From positions 62,001-126,000 of the forward strand of contig JACGCK010000100.1 in assembly GCA_014925825.1 (NCBI GenBank): DNA of 64,000 nucleotides. The letters are read 5' to 3'. Source of the DNA: Pholiota molesta (taxonomy: Eukaryota; Basidiomycota; Agaricomycetes; Agaricales; Strophariaceae). Positions 11,675 through 24,000 of the stretch are shown piece after piece (within the stretch, counting starts at the first letter, position 1; each line of letters begins with the position of its first letter). Made by a program: the position numbers and the translations under genes. A model generated the notes under the pieces. The model searched no databases, was not told the origin of the DNA, and was given only the letters and a program-made list of their open reading frames with translations.

Positions 11675-13536
11675 ATGGGCTCCAGCACTGAAGTCGAGAA
11701 ATATAGCGAGGATGCGCTCCCCGCGTACACTCCTATGCCATGGTATGTGGATACAGATTCAAGTCTATGCTCATCTCATTGACGAAACAACGAGCACAGG
11801 TCTCTCAAAGAAATCCGTGCAGCTATCCCAGCACAATTCTTCGTTCGCGACACCCCTCGCGGACTACTCTATCTTGCTCGGGATATCCTCATGGCAACAG
11901 CTGCTTGGACTCTGGCCACGTTCATTGACCCTTACTTCCAATCCGAAACAACTAAACAGGCACTTTCTCCAATTGGTGCTGAAGTTGCCCGATGGGCCGC
12001 CTGGGGAGTCTAGTGAGTCTCAGGGCCGCGCCGCGCGGGAATAAAATGATTTACTGACATAAACTTTCTAGCTGGTGGTTCCAAGGCCTCATTTTCACTG
12101 GTATCTGGGTCATTGGACACGAGGTTCGCGTACCATTATGATGCCTTGAAATGATATTAACAATGTGTACTTGATGTAGTGCGGTCACGGTGCCTTCTCT
12201 GACCACAAGATCGTCAACGACGTTATTGGCTTTGTGAGTTCCTTCGGACACGCGCGAAAGTATCGGAAATAAACTGATTTGCACGCCGCCCACCGCGTAG
12301 ATCACCCACTCCTTCCTTTGGACCCCTTACTTCTCCTGGAGGATCTCTCATCACCGTCACCACTCCAACCATGCTTCAATGGAACGCGACGAAGTATACG
12401 TCCCCAAGACCCGCGAAGATCTGAACGTCCCAGACAAGCCGAACGACGAAATCGAATGGGACGAGCTCTTCGGCGACACCCCCATCTACACCCTCTACAT
12501 GTTGATCCGCCAGCAGGTTCTCGCGTTCCCCGCTTACCTTCGTAAGTAGCTTTCAAAGGTGCTCGGCAACGTCCGCTGACCCCCCGTTGGCGCCGCACAG
12601 TGTTCAACGTCTCCGGCCAGAAGACCTACCCAAAATGGACGAACCACTTCGACCCCAACTCGATCCTCTTCACCAAGGCGCAGCGCAACGCCGTCATCAT
12701 GTCGAACATCGGCATCGCCGCGATGGTCTGGGGCGTCACCTACGCGTGCTCGGCGTACGGCGTCGCCAACGTCATCAAGTACTATGCCTTCCCCTGGCTC
12801 GAGGTCTCGCACTGGTGTACGCACACACATTCCCTTATGCCCGGCCGATCATAGCGCCGCGCTCCAAATCTAAACTGACGTACAATGCTTTTTTTATTTA
12901 TATACCCTGACAGTCATCATGATCACCTACCTGCACCACACCGACCCCAACCTGCCCCACTACCGCGGAAAGGAGTGGAACTTCCAGCGCGGCGCTGCCG
13001 CCACCGTCGACAGGCCATTCCTCGGCTGGCAAGGGCGCTTCTTCCTCCACGACGTCGCGCACTACCATGTCGTGCACCACGTGAGTGCCTTCAGCGTTCT
13101 CCCGAATGATCAACGGCGCTCATCCTGATTCATTCTCGCGTATTTTCTTTTCGTTCTTGTGACAGTTCTTCCCGAAGATGCCCTTCTGTACGTGTCTTCT
13201 CGAGCGCGATCGCCATGTTTCCGCGCGTCTAATTCAGGCTTTCCTTCCTTCCGCAGACCACGGCCCTGAGGCGACGCAGCACCTGAAGGCCTTCATCGGC
13301 GACCACTACGCGTACTCCGACAAGCCTGTCTTCAAGGCCCTCTGGGACAGCTACAACCAGTGCCAGTTCGTCGAGAACGAAGGTGAGAAAATCTTCCCTG
13401 GAATGGACAGCGCGATGGATGGGTTTCTGATGGTCCTCGTCTTCTGTTAGGTGATGTCCTTTTCTACCGCGACAAGAAGGGCCAGGCCATCCGCCGCCCA
13501 GCGGACCAATACCGCCTCAAATCGAAGTCCCAGTGA
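11675..13536 (+). CDS. Delta-12 fatty acid desaturase (paralog B)
   Basis: This gene has many introns. Exon 1 (11675 to about 11742) encodes [18 protein letters not shown] and joins to [20 protein letters not shown], the typical N-terminal helix of fungal oleate desaturases. Box 1 is HECGH, with the intron falling between HE and CGH. Box 2 is ISHHRHH followed by [12 protein letters not shown], and box 3 is HYHVVHH after [14 protein letters not shown]. The product is about 440 residues and ends in RLKSKSQ. The enzyme would convert oleoyl to linoleoyl chains in ER phospholipids. Its boxes are canonical, unlike paralog A, so it is the better candidate for the housekeeping delta-12 activity. The ATG at 11675 is the first in frame with the conserved N-terminal block. 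Confidence 0.9.
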
Positions 13537-15599
13537 ACGCTCAACCAATAAACTCAATCAATAGGGTGGTCTCTTCTATTCCTCAACGGAATGCGCGTCG
13601 CAGATATTCAAAACCCCCCGTTATTTCTATTCCTCCATTCACATCCCATTGTAGACCTAGCTGTATAAACTTATAGACACAGATATCCACCGCGCTGCAT
13701 GCCTTCGCCGTATACATAGCCTTCATCAATGATCAGATATATTTTGCTCTGAACGTATGCGTGCGCCCGCACCTCAACTCACCTCGTTACATTTTCATAT
13801 GCGCTCGCCGCCCATCTTTCACCTGATGATGAACATTATCGCTACATCTTTAATGGCTACTTAATCTCTCGATGAAACGCAATCTACTGATCATGACCGC
13901 ATTGTTTTTGTGATCTTGGAATGGGAACAGAACTGGGAGGACCCCTGATAGTGCAGATTAGATCACGCATTCGTCCATTCCGCCCCACTGCCATAACGAA
14001 TCTAATCATATCACGACCAGTGATGCGATAGTTGAACGAAACCATTAGAATTCTTCAAACCCGTCGTCTCCTCCACTGTTAGCACATCTCTGGAGGTCTA
14101 GAACTTGTCTAGCACCATGAAACGTTCGCAGCTCGCGTTAACGCGCCGCCGCACATCGCTCTCCGAGATGGATATCGGTTTGATGTATGAACTAGAAAGC
14201 TACTATCGCATCAGACATTATTCGATAGGCTACCGAGCATGCATGGACCCGAATGTACTCGATGCCCAGACACATATGCGAATCTATCGGCACTGTTACA
14301 AACAACTCGATGTACCTCCATGCCCGAGCTCTCACACCGAACGCTATTACTAGCTTATCTCTGGTATGATAACCAACAATAACTTGTTCTGTTCTCCTTC
14401 ATCAAGTTAGATGCTGATGTATGTTATGCTAACAGGGATCAGAACGACGTTGCTACTATTGCTATCTATACCTTACTTGATCTTCTATTACTATGTTGGT
14501 CCTTGGTCGAACTCAAATGGACACGAACATGTGCATTTGAGCGCTGAGCTTTGTTGCGACAGCCCGTTATGCCGATGAAAGGGCGAGGATATCAGGACTG
14601 CTCAAGTATAAGTAGCACGCTACGTGTCCGATTCGGATGAAATGGCCTGTTCGGATCGCGCTCACGCATTCTCTGTACGTGAACTTGTCCCCTAACTTTG
14701 GTTCTTGAAGGATGTACAACAAACTACTGCAATAAATACTATCGAAGCGTTAATCGCATATTATTATAACTACTACGATGAGCCAGGATCATGCAGAACA
14801 AGAATAAAAGAAGGAGTCACTTGCGCTCCGAGTACCGAACCTTGGACCGATGAAGGTGTGAATGAAGTGGCATGAAATTGAACTGTATTGCGTCTTGAAT
14901 TGGCGCACAAGACATGGCGCTACTCGACTATAAACCTGAGTACCAGTGATTGCGACTATTACTCCAGACGCCGGGCGACGCGCAACCGATACATGGCGTT
15001 CTCGGAGGCCCCATATACTGATATTGCGCTTCTTCTGCAGCCCAGGGTATTTTTTCTGACGCGGTGGACTAACAATATGAAGCTCACCTGAAGCTCACTC
15101 GTTATGTTATGTCGTCTCTAAACCCTATCTCCGTCTGTCACTTTAAGTTTTACGTTATTTCCGTCGCAAAATGCTATATCCAAACAAACGCCGAGCACTT
15201 TGCGCGCAGTTTTCTGATGTGTAGTATTTCGAAGCATTAGGTAAAGTTGCGTCTTGGTTTGGAACGCACACGATTCACGGACTCATCGCGCTACCCAACG
15301 ACTATACTTAAACGTTTATACCCTTTCACCAGTGCTCTACTTATCTCAGTCTGTCAGCTATCAGATACTTGCAGTTGCCTATATCAGTCGCGATACTCAT
15401 GCCACGGTCAAATGAGCGCTGAGCGCAACAGTTTTTCTGATGAGTATTTCGAAGCCATGGTTAAATCTGTAACATCGATGTTGTCGTATCAAATGTAGGT
15501 TCCAAAATGCAGGATCAGGATTTCACCAGGATTTCGACATGCATCGGCTGCGAAAGGAAAAAGACATGGGAGGTGCAGAAATAGCTGCCGCCGGCCGTT
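13537..15599. other. Gene-poor intergenic region
   Basis: No supported gene. A short block around 15190-15245 is similar to 15410-15470: both contain a GAGC...TTTTTCTGATG...GTATTTCGAAGC pattern. GAGCGCTGAGC also recurs at about 14535 and 15412. These suggest old local duplications without coding capacity. Confidence 0.4.
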
Positions 15600-15629
15600 G
15601 ATACTTCCGTATCAGACTCTTGAGACGCT

Positions 15630-16430
15630 TTTTCAGTTATATTTCAATCACCCTGCCTAAGCATAATCTAAGGCAAAGTTGGACTGGAATCCGACGATAT
15701 TTTAAGGGACGCGATGGTCTTTTTGTGCAGGCCTTTTCGCATCCAGGAAACCCTTGAATAATGCGAGTCGTTCGGGGTACTGCAGCTGACCAACAAAAAT
15801 TATAAAGCTTTCCTTCTTCATCTGAATAATCTTTTGCCTGAGAGATCGCTCAACTTACTCGGGTTGGGCTCGGGTGTCCTTAATACTTATTGAAGTTATA
15901 CACCAGCACTTGACCAGCACGTTGGTTGGAGTTGCCCTTCAGAACCAGTACTTAGTCTCGTCGCTTACCCCTTTGTTCATTTCCATACTCTAGCCATTTA
16001 CAATCGCAGCGCAAGCACTTGGCCGTGCATTCACGACGTGCGTACCCGGTCTCGCCGCCCCTTTGAGGCTCCGCCGGCGCTCCCTCCGCCGCAGCGCTAT
16101 CTGAACCAGGCGTTCGCGCCTGCTACTCGATCTCTTTGCCCACCTCACCCTGTCAGGCCTACCTGTGGAGTAGGCGAATCTAGTCTACTCTTGCAGCTTG
16201 CGGTCTGGCGGGGCTCGGGAACGCGGCGAGCAGGCCCGCGTTCAGGCAAGCACCCGATGGCAGGAGGCAAGGCAAGATGAGTTCGTCACAACACCGCGCG
16301 TGTCTACATTGACATACGGACATGCTGTGAATGATATCTAATTCAATCCAGTCGCGTTCACTTCGGGCGAGTCGGGCCACTACACCTGAACTTATTGCTC
16401 GCCGATTCATTTGATGTAAATATCATATCA
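15630..16430. repeat. Degenerate repeat, copy 1
   Basis: The motifs CACCCTGCCTA, TTTTCGCATCCAGGA, ATGCGAGTC and CTGTCAGGCCTACCTG appear here in order and recur in order in copy 2. The similarity is patchy, with many small gaps, as for an old transposon or duplicated non-coding segment. No intact coding frame is present. Confidence 0.45.
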
Positions 16431-16439
16431 CGCTCCCAA

Positions 16440-17620
16440 GATGCTTTCTATTTTTCAGTTGTATTTTGATTACCCTGCCTATACATAGGGTAAGTTCGAC
16501 TTGCGTCCGACGACGACTCTATCTTTCAAGTTAGGCGGCCTTTTTTTGTTAGTATTTTCGCATCCAGGACAAGGATGATGCGAGTCTTTCAGGATACGTA
16601 TTATTAACCGACTACGTGGGATATAAGATTATATAGTCTGCAACGACGTCGACATGCCTAACCCGTTCAAAAATAAAAGGTGTGCAGATGCTGTCGGTAA
16701 CAGATACCGTATTTGTTGGAAGTTTCAAGGTGACTCCGACAAACTTCGTTCTAGTTTGCAATGTTCAAGTCGAATAAATGGATGCAATCAGCTGTGAGCA
16801 GTCCGAGACAAGCGAGCGAGGACGAAACGGTCATGTAAAAGTAGACAAGACATGGGGCTTTAAGTATGTATAGAATGCTACCAAGGGTTTAAATAATTTT
16901 GATAGGAGTCCGTGAAATATCGGGGAATAATTTCAGCTTCGTCCGACGATCAACGTGCTGAATAATGCAAAAGAAAAAGAGGGCCGGAACGAATGCTTGA
17001 ACAGAGAAAGAAAACACAACGAAGTGGCGGAATGAAGCATTTAAAACTGGTAGTTCCTTTTCTTGGAAATTTCGCGGGCGCTTGTTGCGCCGTGAGTCTC
17101 TATCAATAATGGTTCGCGTTGAATTGAACTTGAAGGAATTGTCGGGATTATTCTATCGTCGGCGAGCGTTCGTCATATTCCGTGGCCATCTGGTTCTCGA
17201 GCATAAACGGAACGACCTCTCCAGAGGTTTTTAAAGCTTTCCTCCCTCTTAATAATATTTTGCTTAAGAGATCACTCATGATCAGGGTGACAGGGTCTAC
17301 CCTTATGGACGTTGCTTGGAGTTGCCGTTCAGTTAACGTCTTTCCTCGTGTCCCTTTGTCTGTCTATATGTTTCAGTCATCCATGGTAGCAGCCCGAGCA
17401 CTTGATTCGTACACCGGCCTCGCCAATTCTCGCCGCAATCTCGCCGCCCCTCTTAATTGAGGCCCAATTGAGGCTCGGCTGCGTTTGCACCGCCACCACA
17501 ACGATAGCCGACGAGCGTCGGAGAAGCGTCACGCCTGTGACACAGTCTCTTAAATCTTTGCCCGCCTCACTCTGTCAGGCCTACCTGGACTTATTGCTGG
17601 GCTCATTGAATATAAAAAAT
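16440..17620. repeat. Degenerate repeat, copy 2
   Basis: This is the partner of the 15.6-16.4 kb block, in the same orientation. Shared landmarks include TACCCTGCCTATACATA near 16475, TTTTCGCATCCAGGA near 16555, AAAGCTTTCCT near 17233, and CTGTCAGGCCTACCTG near 17573. An origin by tandem duplication or repeated insertion of the same element is inferred. Confidence 0.45.
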
Positions 17621-17891
17621 TATCTATTCATCTCGAAAGTAGTTTCAAGGTTATGAGCGAGCAAAGCTGCAAACTCAGAGTTATTTACGAGCCCGGAGGT
17701 CGCCCTGTCACGCGCGGGGCGCGTATTTGGCTCTTCGGGGTGTGACCAAACAAGCTGTGGCAATCAGGACCAAACAGCCATTGTCCAGCCACGTTTTGAT
17801 GGGCCACGCTAATGAACAATGCTTGTGCGCACAATGGGGCCACCAACTCCTCCATTGTCGCCTGCCCACTGGTTACCATCCCCGCATCCTG

Positions 17892-17899
17892 TATAAATA
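17892..17899 (+). promoter_or_regulatory. TATA box for the BTG-domain gene
   Basis: TATAAATA occurs about 315 bases before the ATG at 18207. A likely 5'-UTR intron begins at GTGTGTATC near 18021 and ends at TTTCTCTTTAG near 18089, which shortens the mature leader. CCAAAC and ATTGTCC motifs lie 60-120 bases upstream. Confidence 0.55.
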
Positions 17900-18206
17900 T
17901 GGGGCGGCTGTCGCTGGAGAATTCCTCACCAGGTTTCCCCTGACCCACTCTGCTCATTGCCAGCCCAGCTTCGTTTGCTCTTTCGTCCTCTACGATCTCC
18001 TTCAGTTCTCAATCTATCCAGGTGTGTATCTGCCTCTCCTTACCTTCCGTGCCTCGCGTCTAACATGCGGTTCAGTTCTTTCTCTTTAGACGCCCATTCG
18101 CACTTCATTTTCGCATCTATTACACGTCCTTGAATCGCCGGTCGATCCCTTTTACAAGCCCCTTCACGAACCCCCTTCTGCAACTTCACGACCACCACCC
18201 AAAAAA

Positions 18207-19670
18207 ATGGCATTCACCAACACCACCGTCCTCGCCGTCCCCATGCCCCTCGCCCCGGCCAGCCTCACGCACGCCATCGCCTTCCTCACGCGCCCCCTCC
18301 TCCCCCTGCTCGCCCCCTCCACCCTCGCGCTCCTCCACTCCGCCCTGCGCCGCACCCTGGCGGCCGCGTACGTCCCGAACCGCGCCTCGCGTTTGGTGCT
18401 CGCCTTCGGCGGCCCCGGCGCCGCGCCCCCGCGCCCCGTCGCCGCCGCGTGCCGCGCCGCGGGCGTCGCGTGGGCCGCGTGGGCCCCGCTCCTCGGTGCG
18501 CGTGGGGCGTTCGCGGTCGTCATCGAGCCGCGCGTGGTCTGCGTCGCGTACCCCGCCTCTGGCCTCGTCCCAGCCCAGAGTGCGGTCGTTTGGTCGGAGG
18601 CGGCTGCGGTGCCCCGGCGCCTCGCGCCCCTCTCCACCTCCGCCCTCACCGCCACAGTGGATGAGGACACAGAACCGCATGTGCGGATCAGCAAGGCGCG
18701 CGTGCAGGCGGCGTCGCTGCGCGCAACGCTGCACTCCGCGCTCGCGCGCTCCCAGACGCGGAGCACGACGCTCGCGCAGCGCCTGCTCGCGGTCGAGGAG
18801 GAGCAGGAGGCGGAGGAGCTGTTCGCGATGCTCTCCACGAGCGTGCTGTCGCCCACGCCCACGCGGGACGCCTTCCCCACTGCCATCTCCGCCCTCGCTG
18901 CGGCGTCTCCTCTCCTCCCGTACGCGCGGTCTGCGGGTGATGAGCAGGCGGCCTCGCCCTCGCCCTCGAGCTCGCGCTCCTCCACGCCCTCCTCCTTCGG
19001 GTCCGCGTACGACAGCGACGCGGAGAGCCTCACGTCCGCGTCGTCCGCGTCGTCGTTCGACTTCCTCGACTCCACCAAGCCCTCTTCCGCCGTTCCCACC
19101 ACTCTGCCCATTCCCGCTCCCATGACGCGGAGCGTGCCCGCCTTCGCGCGCCGCGTCCCTGCCCCCGCGGCCTTCGTTCCCCGGCCTTCGCTCTCCACCC
19201 CCGTTTCTACCCCTTTCGTTTCTACCCCTGCTGCCGCCTCTGCCGCCGCCCCTGCCGCCGCCCCTGCTACGATCAAGATCATAGCACCAGCAGCCCCCCG
19301 CGTGTGGATCGACAGCACCAAAAAAGACGTCACGAAGTACCTCTACCAGGGCGGCGTGAGCACCGTCCTGACGGGCGGGGTGATGCTCGGCGGCGGCGGC
19401 GGCGCCCGCAAGGGTGCCGCTGCTGGTCCTAAACCCGCTGCGACACCCAAGTCCAACGCTCCCAAATTCGTTTCCGCATCCAGGGCCGCTGCTCCCTGGG
19501 CGAATGCGACGGAGAAGGCGGGTGCGATGGAGAAGGCGGCTGCGCCCACAGCGCGCGCAGAGGAGGTGCCGAAGTACCGCGCGCCGATCGGGAGCGGGCG
19601 GTGGGGCGCGCCTGCGCACCGGTTCGCTGCCGCCGGTGAGGGGTCGTGGAGGCGCGCTGCGCGTGTTTGA
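18207..19670 (+). CDS. BTG/TOB (anti-proliferative) domain protein
   Basis: A single 487-codon exon. Residues about 12-125 match the BTG/TOB pattern: an opening helix LTHAIAFLTRPLLPLL, a second helix LLHSALRRTLAAAY, then PPRPVAAACRAAG, WAPLLGARGAFAVVIEPRVV and CVAYP, equivalent to the box region and the VDPYEVS strand of animal BTG proteins. These proteins link the CCR4-NOT deadenylase to mRNA or transcription factors and restrain proliferation. The remaining residues are low complexity: a Ser/Thr/Ala/Pro-rich linker with a DSDAESL acidic patch, a conserved-looking RVWIDSTKKDVTKYLYQGGVSTVLTGGVML segment near residue 375-400, and a GSGRWGAPAHR tail. GC content is much higher than in neighbouring genes, which also creates long open frames on the other strand. 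Family assignment is by pattern only. Confidence 0.65.
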   Translation: MAFTNTTVLAVPMPLAPASLTHAIAFLTRPLLPLLAPSTLALLHSALRRTLAAAYVPNRASRLVLAFGGPGAAPPRPVAAACRAAGVAWAAWAPLLGARGAFAVVIEPRVVCVAYPASGLVPAQSAVVWSEAAAVPRRLAPLSTSALTATVDEDTEPHVRISKARVQAASLRATLHSALARSQTRSTTLAQRLLAVEEEQEAEELFAMLSTSVLSPTPTRDAFPTAISALAAASPLLPYARSAGDEQAASPSPSSSRSSTPSSFGSAYDSDAESLTSASSASSFDFLDSTKPSSAVPTTLPIPAPMTRSVPAFARRVPAPAAFVPRPSLSTPVSTPFVSTPAAASAAAPAAAPATIKIIAPAAPRVWIDSTKKDVTKYLYQGGVSTVLTGGVMLGGGGGARKGAAAGPKPAATPKSNAPKFVSASRAAAPWANATEKAGAMEKAAAPTARAEEVPKYRAPIGSGRWGAPAHRFAAAGEGSWRRAARV

Positions 19671-19999
19671 TTCCTAAACGGTTATTTTTCTGATGTATAT
19701 TTTTCGACCCTTTACGCTTTACGCTTTACCTACGATCAAGATTTAACGATCAAGACACCAAGACACCAAGATAAACGCTACGCCCTACTCCATTTCGCAT
19801 TTTTCGACCTTGTTTTTTTTTTTTGTACCATTTGTATATTCTGATCTCTGGACGCTGTAACTGTAACACCCTAGCTGACCTTCCTCCCATATTCTTGTAG
19901 CTGTATCCCATAGTCGCTCCGCGCATTTCGCGCGCTCTGTTTAATTTTTGCCCATTGTTCCTGTTATTTCTGGGGCTCGCTACGTCTAGAGCTTCCAAT

Positions 20000-20040
<41 letters not shown>

Positions 20041-21040
20041 TACCTCTCTACTGCCTCTTCCCGTGTCTGTTCCCAGTCTCTAGTCGTCCTCTACTTAGGT
20101 GGTACTATACTCTCTTTTACCCTGCATTAATATCCAACGCACTGTCCTACTAGTATCCTCTGTGTGTCCTTGCTCTGCTACTTACTTCTTGGTGTGGCAC
20201 TGGCGTCCTTGGCTGCCTTCCGGAGCCCGCGCAGCCCAGCGCACCCCGCGGCGACGCAGACCCGGATGGTTTCCTTCGACCCGCGACGTGAAGAACAAGA
20301 ATCCTTGGTGTGCAGGTGCTAATCTGTTTGTGCGCTGCTGGGCACGGCGTGGATCGGTTTGAGCGGGTGCTCGGTTGTGATCGGGAGGATGATTGTTAGT
20401 GGATTTCGCCGCACGCCGTCCGTCGTGTCGCGCGCGTGCATGCTGACGCCCGCGGACTGTGTGGGTCAATATTCGCTTGTATTATGTACTAGTACGGTAG
20501 CGGACAAATTGTATCCGCCGCGCACTGATGAATAGGATAACTTCGTAAATTTCTCAATGTTAAGTGTTATGATGCAGTAGGATAGCGTCCGAATTACTTA
20601 TATCAGATGTGCACTACTAGAGTACATAGTTTTCTCGTCTTTCTCAGAATCATGATGTTCTGAACATTCCCGGCCGGCTCGGGAGCACGCACGGTGTCTG
20701 GCAAGAGGGGCGTTGCGGTGTTCGCAGTGCGCACCGTGGTATCGTGATTCGTCAGTCTAAGCTCTTACGGCGTTGTACTCAATTTTCTGAGTGCTCGCGC
20801 AGGAACTAACTGCCAAGAGGTCCGTCTCAGCCTTATCGCCGTGGCCGTGCATTCAGCACCCCACACCAACCCGGTTTTTGCGCGCATCATCGTGGGCATT
20901 CGTAAGTAAACCGCGCGTCGTGCATTACGTTACATACAACTAAAACACCAAGCGAAAACCACACCCACCCGCATCCGTCTCGATGAAGCTGTGTGTGTCG
21001 AAGGGCCCTGCGCTCCGCCTACAACCAGGCGAACCACCGT
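19671..21040. other. Intergenic; 3' flanks, poly-T and (CT)n microsatellite
   Basis: A run of T lies near 19816, and an uninterrupted (CT)n tract of about 15 units lies at 20009-20038. The segment 20200-20470 is locally GC-rich but has no convincing coding signal. The two flanking genes converge on this region. Confidence 0.5.
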
Positions 21041-24000
21041 CTACCGCTTCCTGTCGTTATCCGACACCACGCTCCGCGTCTCCACGTCCCCCGCGGGCCC
21101 GCCGACCTTCTCCGTCAGCGCGCCGGGGACGAAGGTGCCTGCAAAAGGAACAGAGATATCCATCAGCATTTTTACTCATATACAGGCACGGTTGGGATGC
21201 ATTATGTGCGCCGCCAATCCGCATCCCATCCTCGCTTTCCTTCGTGGTTGGAATATGAATGGAAGGAAGGAAGGAAGACGGATCGCGCGCGGGTGGCTGG
21301 GGAGGTACGTACCGTGGCGCAGCTCGTCCTCGGCGGCGAAGCGGTCTCCGACCTTGGCGTAGCGCGTGCCGGGGACGAAGGTGGGTGCGTCTTCGAAGAG
21401 GGCGTCCATCTCTGCATGCACAAATGTTAGTCAACCAATTCACGATAGGGTTGGGTGAATGCACTGTGGCGTACGGACCTTCGAGACGACGGCCGGAGGT
21501 TTCCTTGTAGGGGTGTCAGCGGATAGATGCTATCAACAATGAGATGGGGAAGAAAGCGTACAGGGAAGAAGGCCCAGATAAAGAGCGCGCTGTGATTCAG
21601 TGCGTGTTAGCACTGATATATGGACTACATAGAGAAAACAAATGTGCGTACTTGGTATGACCACAGATTGCAAACACCAGATCTAGGAACGATGGATGAG
21701 GCGATTCATTAAATAACATGCATGAGTAGGTATGTACATACAGTATCTGTCGGGTTTGGTCAGTGCCAGCAGTGTTCAGAGTGATCAATAGTACTTACTT
21801 CCATCCAATAGCTTGGAATGCCCTAGGTGTGACCTGCGCGATAAAGCTACATACATTCGCAAGGGTGCTCAGACCATCGCGACGACAACGATCGGAAAGC
21901 CAGGAAGGCGGACGTACAAGTTCGAAATCCACGAGGACGACGAGGTGATGGCGGTGCTCTTCGCGCGTGTCCGCGTCGAGAAGATCTCGGCGGGATACGC
22001 CCATGAGAGTGGGCCGATGCAGGCGCTGAAGAAGAAGTTGAAGACCCAAGTCCTAATGGATGTGAAGATGAGTGAAGTGGGTATGAGGAAGGTCCAGGGG
22101 TTGCTTACGTTACTAGAGAGGAAGGAATGGGTTAATTGATGAGCGTGAATAGGTTATAGAGACTCGAGCTTACTGATGAAGATCTAAACCAGGTTTTCTA
22201 GGATTAACCTCCGCCAGAAGGAACACCAAAAGCTGGACGAAACTCACATAGTGTGCCTATTGAACGCGAGTGAGAACATTCAGTAATTTCCTTGTAGTAG
22301 CTAATCATATGACCACTCACTGCATTACTAAACGCAAGCAAATTCCCGATGAGTTCCAAAAGTTCAAGCGACAGAATGCTAAATTTGACGCACTTGTTCA
22401 CAGTCCCAGGCCATCTCGCCATCAAAATCGCGCCAACCACAAAGGACAACCCGGACACGATGTTTCCGACGATCAAAGGCGCGCGCCTACCGGTACGGTC
22501 CACCCACATCACACAGCATGCCTCACCGATAAGAGCGATGACGCTGTTGATCGATTGGAACAGCAGGATGCGGTTCGACGTGAAGCCCATCTGGAAGTGT
22601 CTGTCAAGCCTTCATACCAACAGAGACGTAGGAAATGACGTACGGTTACGAAGATCTGTGATACATACATCAATCAGACCATAGATTAGAAGTTTAGAGT
22701 TCGAAAATATAGCTTACAGTCGTCGAATAATATTGAATGGCGCTGACACCTGTCATTTGTACCGAAAACTGAAGAATGTATCTGGTAGAGCATATTCAGC
22801 GAGTATTCAGACAGGATTTCGGAAATAGACTCACCCAAGTGCAACACGTCTGAAATTGCTAGGCACTGTAAACAGCTCTGTCCAGCTGCAAAATTACCAG
22901 TTTAATGACCCTGGAAGTAATCCGTTTAGAAGGAGGAACGAACCTCGATTCCCCAATTTTGCGCGACTTCTCAATATCGGCTTTCATGTCTTCAATTTGT
23001 GACAAAACAAAGCGATCATTGACATTTCCATTCGAATGCAGGCGCGCAAGTGTTATCAGAGCTATGGATGATATTCAAAAACCTATCGCAGAAAGAAAAT
23101 GAAGCTCGCGGCAGCTTACCCTCATCTAGTCGTCCCTTTTCCGCAAGCCAGCGAGGCCTTCAAAATGTGGATGATTAGCGTTTCGAAAAATTGAATTTGT
23201 CACATAGAAATTGAGACCTACGATTCTGGAAGGAGCAGCATGAATGCTAGTAAAGGAACGGCAGGGATAATCTGGAACGAGTTCGTCGGTATTTTCGATG
23301 TAAATAATTTTGTTTCTTCCTTACCTGAATTCCTAGAGGCACCCTCCATTCTCCCGGCCGTCCTTTCAAGCCTGCCGAGGTACCAAATGTCTATATTCAA
23401 ATATGAGTAAGCCTACAACACTCGTGCGACACCGGAAAACATCACTGACGATCCATGACGCGCAGAAGGCTGTCATCAGATGCATTAGTGGAACCGAGAT
23501 ACCATGAGAACGCTAGCGTCCGCACCTCCAATTCCTAGCATGAATTGCTGGAGCGTCGTCAACCGTCCTCGGATACTGGGATGCGCAATTTCGGCCTAAA
23601 TTCGAACCATCAATGGAGATATAAGCAAAGGCACCCACAATCCTCACCTGGTAAATAGGCGCCAAATCGGACACAATTCCAACACCGAATCCTACAGACC
23701 GATAAACGAAGGAGCATCTACGAGTTGACATCGACTCACCTGCAAAGAACCGTCCAGCGAGCATCATGTCCATATTTTGTGCGCCCGTTTGAATGGCCCC
23801 ACCGAAACTAATGTAGGAATGGTTGAAGCTGAGATGGTGTTTGACCTCAAAGACGACCTACATGTATACCGCAGCCCCAAATTGAATAGTTTTCCGTCTC
23901 CCAAACCTATCCGCAATATACGCGACCGGAATCATACCGAAGAAACTGTGCGATAAGAACGCTGTGAGCCCAAAATCTTCTTTGACTAAGGATATTGTGC

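Noticed and set aside
18164..19619. Open frames of 389 and 477 codons antisense to the BTG-domain gene
   Set aside because: They are a by-product of very high GC content and biased codon use of the plus-strand gene. They are Arg/Gly/Ala-rich with no domain.
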